DNA of 64,000 bases from Aplidium turbinatum (Eukaryota; Chordata; Ascidiacea; Aplousobranchia; Polyclinidae). Shown piece after piece: positions 1 to 10,300 of the stretch. Location of the stretch: positions 13,103,823-13,167,822 of the forward strand of contig OU964928.1 in the NCBI GenBank assembly GCA_918807975.1, read 5' to 3'. Position 1 is the first letter of the stretch. Each line of letters opens with the position of its first letter. The notes below the pieces were generated by a model that saw only the letters and a program-made list of their open reading frames with translations, was not told the DNA's origin and searched no databases. The translations under genes were made by a program, and so were the position numbers.

Positions 1-941
1 CCTCCTGAAACAGCTGGAAAACGTGTGGATTGCCCTGGTCCACTCACAGGTTGAACGGGCGTTTGGAAAAGGTTATGTAAATTAAACTGCGATTGATGTT
101 CATTTCTGGAATGCCTAGAAGAGCTCTTCTTAGAGCTACGCCGAGAGCCCACCTCTGATCGATATTCAGCTAAAACTACCTCTTTACGTTGTTCAGCCCT
201 CAACTGAGCGTCTTTGAGTGCGAACTCAGCAGCTCTCGCTTCGGCTCTCGCGGCGGCCTCAGCTGCTCTCGCTTCGGTCTCAGCTCTCGCGGCAGCCTCA
301 GCTCGAATGGCCTCAGCAGCTCTCGCTTCGGCCTCAGCTCTCGCGGCAGCCTCAGCTCGAATGGCCTCAGCAGCTCTCGCGGCAGCCTCAGCTCGAATGG
401 CCTCAGCTCTCGCTTCGGCCTCAGCTTGTATCTGGAGCTCCTCTCGTCTTAGCTGCAGGTTAATTTGTGCCACTATCCGAGACGAAGTCATAGACATCCT
501 AGTGCTTACATTTGAGGCGCTATCCTCAGGATGTATGTCAGCATCCAACATATCTGAGAACTCACTTTCTTTTTGTTCAAAGTTATTTTTTAACGAGTTA
601 AATTCGGGGTCTACCCTATCACGAAGTTCTGCCAAGATCGCAGAGTTAAAGATTTTAGTCAAAAGAGCATGGAAATGCCGTAATTCCTCTTCTAAAGTAG
701 ATAACTTAGATCTAAAAATTAACAGTTCCTGCTTATCACTCAAAGAACCTAGGGCTACAGAAAGTTTCCCAATTTGAGTCAAAATATCCCGTCTAAGATG
801 CCGGGCCTCTCGAACTGACTTAGCCTCATCGTTAATGGGTCCCTCCCCAGAATGGCCTGCCCGACCGTAAAGAACATCATCAGGCTTAAACTCAGTCGAG
901 TCTACGGCGGTCGAGTCCTTGTCGCCACCGAGTGTAGACAT
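1..941 (-). mobile_element. BEL/Pao-like retrotransposon, gag-type ORF, cut by window edge
   Basis: An open frame starts at the ATG at 941-939 on the minus strand and stays open to the window edge, about 313 codons. It begins MSTLGGDKDS, has a charged helical N-terminal part, then an Ala/Glu/Arg-rich coiled-coil stretch (about 475-190) built of EAIRAEAAARA-like repeats, then a Ser/Arg/Lys patch and a Pro/Gln-rich segment. This order resembles the N-terminal gag region of BEL/Pao elements, where a gag core would follow left of the window. No gag core, protease or RT can be seen here, so the family call is an inference. The low-complexity helix could also belong to a host protein. Upstream sequence to the right (948-2000) looks LTR-like. 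Confidence 0.45.
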
Positions 942-947
942 ATTAAA

Positions 948-1997
948 TGTTGGGGCTAAATTTAACAATTAAAAAAATTAAGTTGCACAAACACACAAAA
1001 TTATTAGGCTACAGTAGTTATAAAAAACTTAACTGCAAAGACAGTAAAAATACAAAAAAGAATTTAAATGCACGATACCGTAGCTGTACGAGTATGAAGT
1101 CCTAAAGTCCACAAAACTTGCTTGGATTCTTCCACTTGAATCTACAAGCACAGATGGATTGTCTTTTAATCTTCTTTCTTGCCAATGATTGTCAAAGTTA
1201 TTTTTCTTCAGTACCAAACTGAGAAGAAATGTCTTTACTTTTCTTTGCTTCTGTAAGAGTGTAGACTACCAACCAACAAATCTTCTTTTATTATTTCTTG
1301 TACTTCTAATTAGTTCTTCTGCACTAGCTGACAACAAACACGTCGTTTATTTTTATGCCTTCAAGTGCTTCTTGGCCCACCAGCTAACAATAATCGTCGT
1401 TTATTTTTATTTTTTGCTTTAATTTCTTCTTGACCTACCAACTGACAAGAACTCGTCTTTTATTTTTTATGGTCACAGCAGTAAACCATAATCTCTTTGT
1501 GGGAAAATTTTAACATAAAGTTCCCGAATCCGTTCGTCTGTATATAATGACCGAAGAAACACACACTTGAACTTCTTTTCAAACAGTGTATTTCTGTAAA
1601 ATTAGCCCGCGGCTATCGAAATGACTGGTGCAACGCCTTACACCTCAAAACTGTCACTACGATACAGATTACTTGGATAAAAGACGGAGAATTTGTCCAG
1701 CTAGCAAGCACCAAATAAACCAGTTAAATGTGCGACCGACTTCCAACAAACAACTTCGAGAATGAATCAGAAAAATTTGTGATAACTCAAAGGCACGAGA
1801 GCAGTTCGTGACGCAATATTTCATGTCCAAACAGGTCTCAAACTGAAACAGGTTTAAACCGGTCTGACACGAGTCTTACGGTCGATGGTGCAATCTTGGC
1901 TCATGTTTTAGGAATTTCCATGACGTAATATTCAGTAGACCCGAACGGTTTCTACATGACGTTTGACCAGGCGAACAACCGTCTGTAACAATACTAT
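948..1997 (-). repeat. LTR-like or dispersed repeat upstream of the gag-type ORF
   Basis: Non-coding AT-rich sequence lies just upstream of the minus-strand gag-type ORF, starting TGTTGGGGC at 948, as an LTR end would. Its right part is repeated near 55 kb: 1471-1540 matches 55085-55140 plus 55390-55410 (shared words include CCATAATCTCTT and CCGTTCGTCTG), and 1918-1997 matches about 55645-55735 (CCATGACGT, CAGTAGAC, TGACGTTTGA). This supports a dispersed repeat, possibly the LTR of the adjacent element. I could not fix its right end or a primer site. Confidence 0.35.
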
Positions 1998-2327
1998 AAC
2001 GTCCAAGAAAAAAAAGTCAAATTTTTGGAACTTTTTTTCAGAAAGATGTAGTACAACCAACGTAGAATATTTAGTTGTAAAACTTGTTGCAAATTTTCAG
2101 AAGTGGGATGGGCTATAAAGAGAGTTAATTGAAAGTTGTTTATTATGTTTATTTTTTTTTACAAGCATTCAATCTACAGTACTCTTCCATAGTCATGTAC
2201 TTCTCAAAACTTTTTGTTACATATATGCAACACAAGGCGCTACGTGTTTAATGTTTGCGAATGTGCATGAAGGGACTTCAGATCTTTATCGTTTGTTCAT
2301 ATCATTTATTGATATCATCGGTACTCC

Positions 2328-2496
2328 GACAGTTTATCGAACGACAGTTTATCGAAACGACAGTTTATCGAACGACAGTTTATCGAACGACTATTGATCG
2401 AACGACAGTTAATCGAACGACAATTAATCGAACGACGGTTAATCAAAACGACTCTTTATCGAAACGACTGTTCACCGAACGACAATTTATCGAAAA
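2328..2496 (+). repeat. 15-16 bp tandem array, left arm of foldback element
   Basis: About eleven diverged copies of GACAGTTTATCGAAC or GACAGTTTATCGAAAC occur in a row. The unit length alternates between 15 and 16 bp. The same unit occurs in reverse complement at 2665-2805 and 4139-4180. Confidence 0.85.
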
Positions 2497-2645
2497 CCTA
2501 ACCCTAACCTAAAACCGTAACCCCTAACTCCTAACCCTTAACCCCTAACCCTAACCCTAGCCCTTAACCATAACCCTTAACCATAACCCTTAACCATAAC
2601 CCTTAACCCCTAACTCTAACCCCTAACACTTAACCCCTAACCCCT
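2497..2645. repeat. Degenerate telomere-like CCCTAA array
   Basis: Mixed repeats of CCCTAA, CCCCTAA, CCCTTAA and CCATAA fill about 150 bp between the two inverted minisatellite arms. This is the C-rich strand of the animal TTAGGG repeat in imperfect form. Because unique sequence and arms lie on both sides, this is an internal telomere-like tract and not a chromosome end. Confidence 0.75.
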
Positions 2646-2664
2646 GAGTATTCCATTGCATATG

Positions 2665-2805
2665 TGCTTCGTCGTTCGATAAACTGTCGTTTCTATAAAC
2701 AGTCGGTCGATGAACTGTCGTTTCGATAAACAATCGGTTCGATGAACTGTCGTTTCGATGAATTGTCGTTAGATAAACTGTCTTTCGATAAACTGTCGTT
2801 CGATT
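2665..2805 (-). repeat. 15-bp tandem array, right arm of foldback element (split)
   Basis: Reverse-complement copies of the left-arm unit (TCGATAAACTGTCGT type) run up to the 3' end of the LINE, and the array resumes at 4139-4180 beyond the LINE. The shared unit on both sides shows that the LINE landed inside the array. Confidence 0.8.
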
Positions 2806-4138
2806 AACTCATCATCATCATAATCCATCGTCGGTTTGTTCCCCACTAGTGGGGGTGGCCGATTGTTTCCGCGCAGCAATTGTCTTAATCCCTTTTCTCC
2901 ATTTCACCCTGTCCCTTGCATCTTCCTCCTTCAGTCCGACTTTTTTAAACTCATCCTTCACTTGTTGTTTCCACGTTCTTCTTGGACGATCGCGTTTCCT
3001 CTTCCCATCCACCTTTAGATCTAGTGGCTTTCTAAGAAAACTTCCTTCCTCCCTCCTTATCACATGTCCATACCATCTTACTCCATTTGCCCTTGCCAGT
3101 TGGTCTATGGTCTCTCTCATCTCTAGCATATCCAACAATTCTTCAGTCCTTTTTTCCCTTCTCGTTTTCACCCCACACATTGCTCTCACCATTGACCTTT
3201 CCGTTCTTCTCAGGATTGCCAGTTCACTCTCTCTCAATACCCATGTCTCGCTACCATATAGCATTGCAGGCCGCACACAGCTCCGATATACTTTTCCTTT
3301 CATCCTTAGTGAAAATTTTCTGCCATACAACATTTCCCCACATTCCCTGAACTTTGCCCAGCCCAATCTTGCCCTTGTTGTCACCGCTGCTTCACATTCA
3401 CCACTTCCATTTATCCGATCACCCAGATAACAGAAGTCTATCACTGTTTCGATGCCATGGCAGAACTCATCATCATGGCCTTCCACTTCATTCCTTCCTT
3501 TACTACATTTCCCACAAACAAAACACTTCGCCAATCTTGTTGCGGCTCTCTTGACATTAGCACATCTTGCATGTACCCACTTTCCACATTCCTTGCATTG
3601 CATTGAATTTCTCATCACTCTCTTGCCAGATATTCCACAGGGATCTACTTTGCTCTCAACAACTGTTCCTTCTGCTCCACTCACCATCACTTTTGTTTTT
3701 TCAAGATTCACCTTCATACCCTTGGTTTCAAATGCTTCTTTCCATTTCTCAAACTTTCTCTCCATTCCCTCCATACTATTACTTGTCAAGACCAGGTCGT
3801 CTGCATACAAAATTTCACTCAATAAGCCCTCCCTCACTCCTTCAGTTACAACGTCAACCACAATAGCAAATATCAGAGGTGACAAAACTGATCCCTGGTG
3901 TACACCAACCTTCACAGAAAACTCGTTTGAATAATTTGATCCAACTCTCACTTTTGTTCTTGCATCCTCATACATAGACATCACAGCTCTCACTAATACC
4001 TCCGGTATACCTCTTTTCCTCATTGCCCATTCCATCACTTTCCTTGGTACTCTGTCAAATGCCTTTTCTAAGTCGACGAAACACATATATAGTTTTCTCT
4101 GCTTCTCTCGGTATTCCTCCTGCATTCTTCTCAATAGC
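2806..4138 (-). mobile_element. RTE-like non-LTR retrotransposon, 5'-truncated
   Basis: A minus-strand ORF (4188-2818) encodes the RT and C-terminal part of a LINE. RT motifs are FVDLEKAFDRV, GVHQGSVLSPLIFAIVVD and YADDLVL. A PHD-like Cys/His cluster follows (CKECGKWVHARC, then CFVCGKC), and further on YGSETW, a common LINE C-terminal motif. The endonuclease domain is absent, so the copy is 5'-truncated. The first ~16 codons of the ORF come from the flanking minisatellite array (RQFIERQFIE). The 3' end carries a short (TGATGA)n tail at 2808-2822, typical of RTE-like elements. The RT frame is still open over about 440 codons, so the copy is fairly recent. The exact clade (RTE/BovB versus a relative) is inferred. 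Confidence 0.8.
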
Positions 4139-4214
4139 TGTCGTTCGATAAATTGTCTTTCGATAAATTGTCGCGTCACGGATATCATCAGCTAACTGAT
4201 CATACCTTGCAAAG

Positions 4215-4353
4215 GTGCTGATACTTGATGAACCTACAGCCGGCATGGATCCATATTCTCGCCACGTTTTGTGGGATGTGCTGCGTGCCAGAAAGAAAGG
4301 CAGAGTGACGCTTTTAACCACTCACTTCATGGACGAAGCTGACATCCTGGCAG
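4215..4353 (+). CDS. ABCA gene 1 exon: NBD1 Walker B and H-loop
   Basis: Starts after acceptor TTGCAAAG and reads [13 protein letters not shown] (Walker B, D-loop) and [14 protein letters not shown] (H-loop). Donor CAG|GTTAGA, ending in phase 1. The acceptor is only 25 bp from the foldback element, and a CTAAC branch-point-like word lies between them. Confidence 0.88.
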
Positions 4354-7300
4354 GTTAGAAAATTGTCTACACGTCTCTCTTGTCCCTGTATTAGCTCTAC
4401 AACTACGCACAGGTTACAGTAGACACGAAGCATCAAAATATATGACTTTACCTGAATGTAGCAGCACCTTTTTGATTGCGAAAGGTTTACTTGCTTTAAA
4501 GTTATAAAAGGCAAAATGAATTTTAATCGTATTAAATGTTACAGAAACTTTTTATGACTTTTATTATTAGTGGTAAACATGAGACTTGTTGTAAAAGACT
4601 TTCATCGTTTTTTAAAGACTGCTGCTTAACAAATGTCTGCATTTCACAAAACCGAAATTTTTTTAATATAAATAAAAAAACTGGTTTGTACAGTTTTCTG
4701 GTTATCTATTGATGATTTGGACAAACACAGAATCTGCATTACAGAATCATTGGCGGTGGCCAACTATAGCTCTACCAGCATTTACATAGGCCAATATTGC
4801 TTTTGTGATTTGTTCAGAATATTTAACTCAAACACGTAACTCATACATTTATTCACTTCTTTTTCGGCGTTGGTTTGCGTATTTGGATTCGGGCTTAAGA
4901 TAACTGGCTCATTTACAAACCGGCTATCAATAGAGATCCGGAAGCGATGCTTAAAACACAGTGCTAACTGATTCTGTAATTTTTGCTCCAAGTATGCATC
5001 TATAGGCTTCATGTAACGGACAGAAGCTAAGAATGTAGGTTATACGGTGACAATAGAAATCGTGAGATCTCTCGTGCACGAAGTCATTAATAAAATATAT
5101 AAAAAATATATCAGACTCAGGAAAGCGGTCATTCAAAACCTTTCCTGGGTATACGTTCCTTCTCAACGCTTGTACTCTCAGAACTTGCACAGTCTTTGAT
5201 TTGCCCACAGATCGAAAAGTCATTCTGAGCCGTGGTCAGCTTCGGTGCGTTGGTTCATCTTTGTTCCTGAAGAATCGATTCGGCATCGGCTATCATCTTG
5301 GTTAGGTCATGAGAAAACGTATCGAATAAAAAATGTTATGGTTGTTTAGGTAATAATAATTCTTTTTCAGTATTTTCTTTGACGATAATATTTTTATGAC
5401 ATGGATTGTGAATACATTATTCTAGACTCCTAGCTCTTTACGCATCTATACAACCTATACTGATCATAACGCTAAACAGAAACTTGTAAAAATTTCCAGC
5501 GTTGTAACAAAAACTGCTGGAGATTACAATGCGGTCAAAGAATACATAGCAACGAACATAACCGGGTCGGAATTGCAGCGTGCTACCGGCTATGAGCTCG
5601 GATTCACTTTGCCTATCACCGAAGTTGGACACTTTGCACGTAAGTCTACTAAATGAATTTGTTCAACTTTTTCAATTGAATACCGTTTAGCTTAGCAGGT
5701 GGCTTGAAAAGAAACCATAAACTCCAACAAATCTCGAGTGTCACAGCGTGAATGGATTTGTTTTCACTTTTTAGGTATGTAATAACAAGCTACTTCTAAA
5801 TACAGCCTTATATTAGTAATATTGACCTTCCGGGTTTGCGTTGGTGGCTCAAAATTTCTGCAAGTATGGAACCTTCAAGATTTCAGCACTGAGTTGAAAT
5901 TTTTTTTGTCAAAGTTCAACATAGCCTATACTGTTTTATCTAAAAAAAAAATGTTTTCACGTTGCAATAACTTTTTACTTTCATCCTGTAAGTAAAAATT
6001 GTCAACTTGTTTTACAGATTTATTTCGAGGGCTTGAGACAAAGGGAGATGACATGAATGTTCAAAGCTTTGGAGTTTCTATGCCAACATTAGAAGAAGTA
6101 TTCTTGAAAATTGGAGAAGAGGATGAAGTCGAAGATCAAGAAAAAGATCGTGGAAGAAGTAAATCATTCTGCGCATAATGTTGCCGATTTTTATTGTTTA
6201 CATTAGAGAATATTTCAGATTTAAAATATTTACTTTTTCTGAGAAAATTAAGCATTCTTTGAAATGGAGCAGTGGCTTTCAGTGCCGTTGTTTTTGTTGC
6301 AGCGTATTTGGAAACTTTTTTTGCCTATTTTCCAACTTTTCTCTTTCTTAGATTTTTACAAATCAAACAACGAGATTGTTAATCGATTAAAATCATCCAT
6401 CGTCACAAAATCGAATAGCGTTGATGAAGATGACGTCAATCTTGTTCGAGAACCTTCTTCCATTTTTAACCCAGCCATTGCAAAGGTACAACATTTGTGA
6501 CTTTAATAATTGGTTTATTATTGAATAAGTTACATTTCAAATGTAATAATATTGTATCAAAGGCGATATCCAAGTTATTTTGTATTTCAGGTTGAGAAAC
6601 CGAAGGTAGTCGAAGTGTTCTTTGCTTTGTTTAAGAAGCAGCTGTTAATTTATAGCCGTCAGCCCGGAACACTTTTCCTTGGTCTCGTTCTACCGCTGGT
6701 TATTGCAAGTATGACTTTTTATTACATATGACCAACAAGAAGTGTACCAAGCAAAGTCACTGAAGAACTATACTATAACACGCAGCACAAAAACTGAAAT
6801 TCAAATTTATCTATGCCAATGTAAAAAATACGAAGCGTAAATTTTGTTATAATACCATATACTGTACCTTAGAGTGCGTTTTCTCTGAGATAATTTTTGG
6901 GTCACATTTCCATACTTTTAAAAAATGCTATAAAAATTATAAGGAAATTTTAAAACCTTAAAAAAATTTAAATGTTATCAGTTTATCACTATAGCTGCTG
7001 CATGTCAGCTGTATGGCCGAGTGTAGAGAGCCTTGGTGCGATATTCCAAAGATTGCCTGTTCGACACCATGCGCGGCTGTATCCGAGGCAGGACACGTAA
7101 AGTCCACTTAATCTAAATCTTCAACCACCTGGTAGAAGCCTGGATAATGTAGATATGCCTGGATACAACAAGGAACCCCAGCAAGACACTTAACATGTCT
7201 GAGAGCAAAGGAGTTCTTGATTTATAAACACGAGGCAATTGATGAACTGTAACAAAACCAACTTTAACAAGAATGCCATAATTTCAGAACACAATACAAC

Positions 7301-10300
7301 GTGAAGCAATGCTACAATACTTAAAGTTGAAAGTGATTATACAGAAAACGAACGTTTTTTAAAAGTTCAAAATCCCTAAGTAATGATTCGAAACATAGCC
7401 GTACGAGACCAAACCATTTTGGGGGGGGACAGAACGAAAATTTTCCCAAATCTGCACGCTTTTATAAAAATTGCCCAAATATAATGTATGCGGTGCATGA
7501 TAATAGTGAAAAACTAACCTAACAAGATCACCAGCTAGCTAGATTTTCTTACCAAAGTAATCAACATAGAACAACTGACTTTATTTTTGAAGATACCTTG
7601 CTTGTGCGTTATTTGATGCTTCTGTACTTTGGCATGGTAGGTACTGTAGGAGTAACAAATATTGTTTTACACACCACAAAAAAAAAACACTTAAATATTC
7701 TGTATAAAAAGTATAAGGTAGGCTACTGGTTGAAATTAGACCTATATAGACCAAGTGCACTATATAATAGACCTTGAAGTTGAAACAATGAAGCCTGTCT
7801 GCAGTTATATGATTGCACAAATCATATCAGGAAAATCAGCAACCGGATATATATTTGTACTTACCAAAATGTACTGTATTGTTATTTGTATTTACTGCAG
7901 GAATACATACAAGAATTCTTTAAAGAGAATTGCAGGAGAATTTGAGAATTAAAAATAACTTATCTGTGTTAAAACACCTCATTGAGTATGCATTTAAGTG
8001 CTTTAATTAACTCTTCATTGTATAATATCTATGGCTATGTCGATGAGGTAATATCAAAATTAAGATAGGCATACACATTACACATCCAGATATAATGTTT
8101 TAGGTATGTAATATGTTGCTTTATAGTCAAATTTCTGCAGTATTGTAGGCGCTTGCTAACCAAGGGCTACACAATACATCTGCAGTAAATTATAGTACGC
8201 TACTCATAACCAATGCATGCCATCGTGCAGCAGTAACTGTTGAATGCTTGAGCTAAAAACTATAAAAATATGCTTTCTACATCATCACAAGAAACACTTT
8301 TTATGCATGCAGCTTGCCAACATTTATTTGCAAACAGAAAAAAACAGATCAAGTTAATGCAAACAACTAGATTTGTCTCCACAGAACAGAAGTCAAGATA
8401 TTAATGAAAAAAGTGGAGCTGCCATGTTTCACACAAGATCTAGCAAAGCAAATATTTTGCCAGCTTGCATGGCAGATTTTGAGTTTGGAAAGCTTTGAAA
8501 TAAATGAATATATTATGATTGGTTTGAGATTATATATTTCAGCAGTAGCATTTTAAATGTTGGTGAAATTAACATGACACAGTTGCATAAACAACTTACT
8601 ATTTTATTTTTATTTTGGGGCGCAACTGCATCATTTTAATTTGGGTAGTTTTATAAAAGTAACCAAACAAAGCTAAGCAACTCCACAACATTAACATTAC
8701 ATTTAACAGGCATATATAAAACTTTTTTTTGTTAAATGTTGTGGTGTTGCTTAGCTATGTCCATTTATGGTTGAAAAAGTACTGTAACCTCTCTACCCGA
8801 ATTGTTTTATAAAAGTATTCACCAGACTTATATAAAGTTATATTTTGTAGTTGCCCAAATCAAGATGATGCATTTATGGATAGGCTTATTATGAAAAAAA
8901 TTAAACACTTTGTAAATTTTGATCCCGAGGCAACTGCATCAAGGCAATTTAGGCAGTTTTATAAATAGACTATGATCAGATAATTTCATATTTTTGTTGT
9001 TGCCCAAATCTAAACGATACAGTTATGTAAATGGGAAAAATTAATGAATTTGTTCATTTTTGGAAAACTGCCTCACGCTAATTTGGGCAGTTGCATAAAC
9101 AGACTAATCAATTTCATCAGATAATTTCATGTTTTCAGCTGCCCAAATCAACACGATGCATTTGAGAAAATAGAAAAAATTAGCTATATAGCTAATTATG
9201 CGTTTTGATTTGGGCAGTTTCACAAAAGTATTAGAGACATATTTTAGTGGTTTCCCAAATTGGCATGATGCAGTTGGTTAAATGCATTTCGTACTACAGT
9301 TTGATCACCATGCAATACAATTCATTAATACGGGTGTGCCAAGTGAAAATTTTGCAGCACATTTCTTGTGCAAATAAGAGGCTGTAGTTAGTTTGATAAG
9401 TAAAAGATATTGATTTATAGTTGTTCTTACTTCATGCAATTTTGTAGCTTTCATATAGCAATTTTTGCCCTAATAATTGCAAGATTATGCCCGAAATTGC
9501 GACGTTTTGAAACAACAGGGGGGGGGGCGGCTGCCCCCCTCTGCCCCTGGTTCGTACGGCTATGATTCGAAATAATTGCATGCTATTTCATGCTACAAAA
9601 ACTATTGTAAAGTCTTGTTTGACAAATTCAAATTGACTTCCTGTTGATTGTAAACTGTGCTGGGAAGGATATTCAATTTGATTCTTAATGACTCATACTG
9701 GCCACTCTTCCTCTGTGCTCTCATGTTAAATTTCTTGCTGGTGATTGGTTGAAAACATTTAAATTCTTTTTTTTTTTTTATAATTTTAGAATTTACTCGT
9801 GATGTTTTGTATCGAAATTGAATTTCATGTTTAGTTATTTTAAAGCAAAAAGGTTCTATGTTCTGCCATGCTAGACAGGTAGTGGTCACCTTATCCAGCC
9901 CTCTGAAAAAGTCAGTCATGTTCTGATGCTAGAAAAAACGTCGGAATAAGTGGAGGTTATCACTTGAAACACTTTTCTAATAATTTAGCTTATTTAAAAC
10001 CAGAATAGCATATGTGTTGTTGAATTTCAGCATTTTCTTTCAATTTTTAATTCTAGAATTAACTTAAAAAACGGTTTAAAAATTATTTTTACATCTATAT
10101 CTTGGCTCAATCCCAGTTGGAGTTGCCGCAATATCAAAGATTTTTTCAACTACTGGAAACAATCAAGTTGATCCCACTTTGATATCAGTCACTGGGGGTG
10201 CTAATGTTTTCTATGAACCATTTCTTTACAAAAATTCAACAGGTCAGTTGCTATCTTGCTGGTTTGAAAGAACGTGATGAAATAATCTGTGCTTTCGTAC

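Larger units (their letters stand above)
2311..4189. mobile_element. Foldback-type element with 9-bp target duplication
   Basis: The direct 9-mer GATATCATC stands at 2311-2319 and 4181-4189. Inside it lie two inverted arms built of ~15-bp tandem units (CGAACGACAGTTTAT and variants): the left arm at 2328-2496 and the right arm at about 2665-2805 plus 4139-4180 in reverse orientation. The core (2497-2645) is a degenerate CCCTAA array. The right arm is split by an RTE-like LINE (2806-4138). Without the LINE the element is about 0.53 kb. Arms of short tandem repeats and a 9-bp duplication are known from FB elements and Mutator-like transposons. No transposase is seen, so it would be non-autonomous. 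It ends 25 bp before the splice acceptor of an ABCA exon. Confidence 0.6.

Noticed and set aside
189-777. Plus-strand Ser/Leu/Ala-rich ORFs at the left edge
   Set aside because: They are antisense to the Ala/Glu-rich coiled-coil ORF on the minus strand, which is longer, starts at a Met and has the more natural composition.
2497-2645. Telomeric repeat as a chromosome end
   Set aside because: The repeat is imperfect, short and flanked on both sides by inverted arrays and an ABCA gene.
2328-2805. Tandem array as a CRISPR array
   Set aside because: Units are contiguous without spacers, and the DNA is from an animal.
2836-3934. Several plus-strand ORFs
   Set aside because: Antisense shadows of the RTE-like LINE RT frame.
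4782-5223. Two overlapping minus-strand ORFs
   Set aside because: They overlap the intron and an ABCA exon on the plus strand; no domain or splice support.
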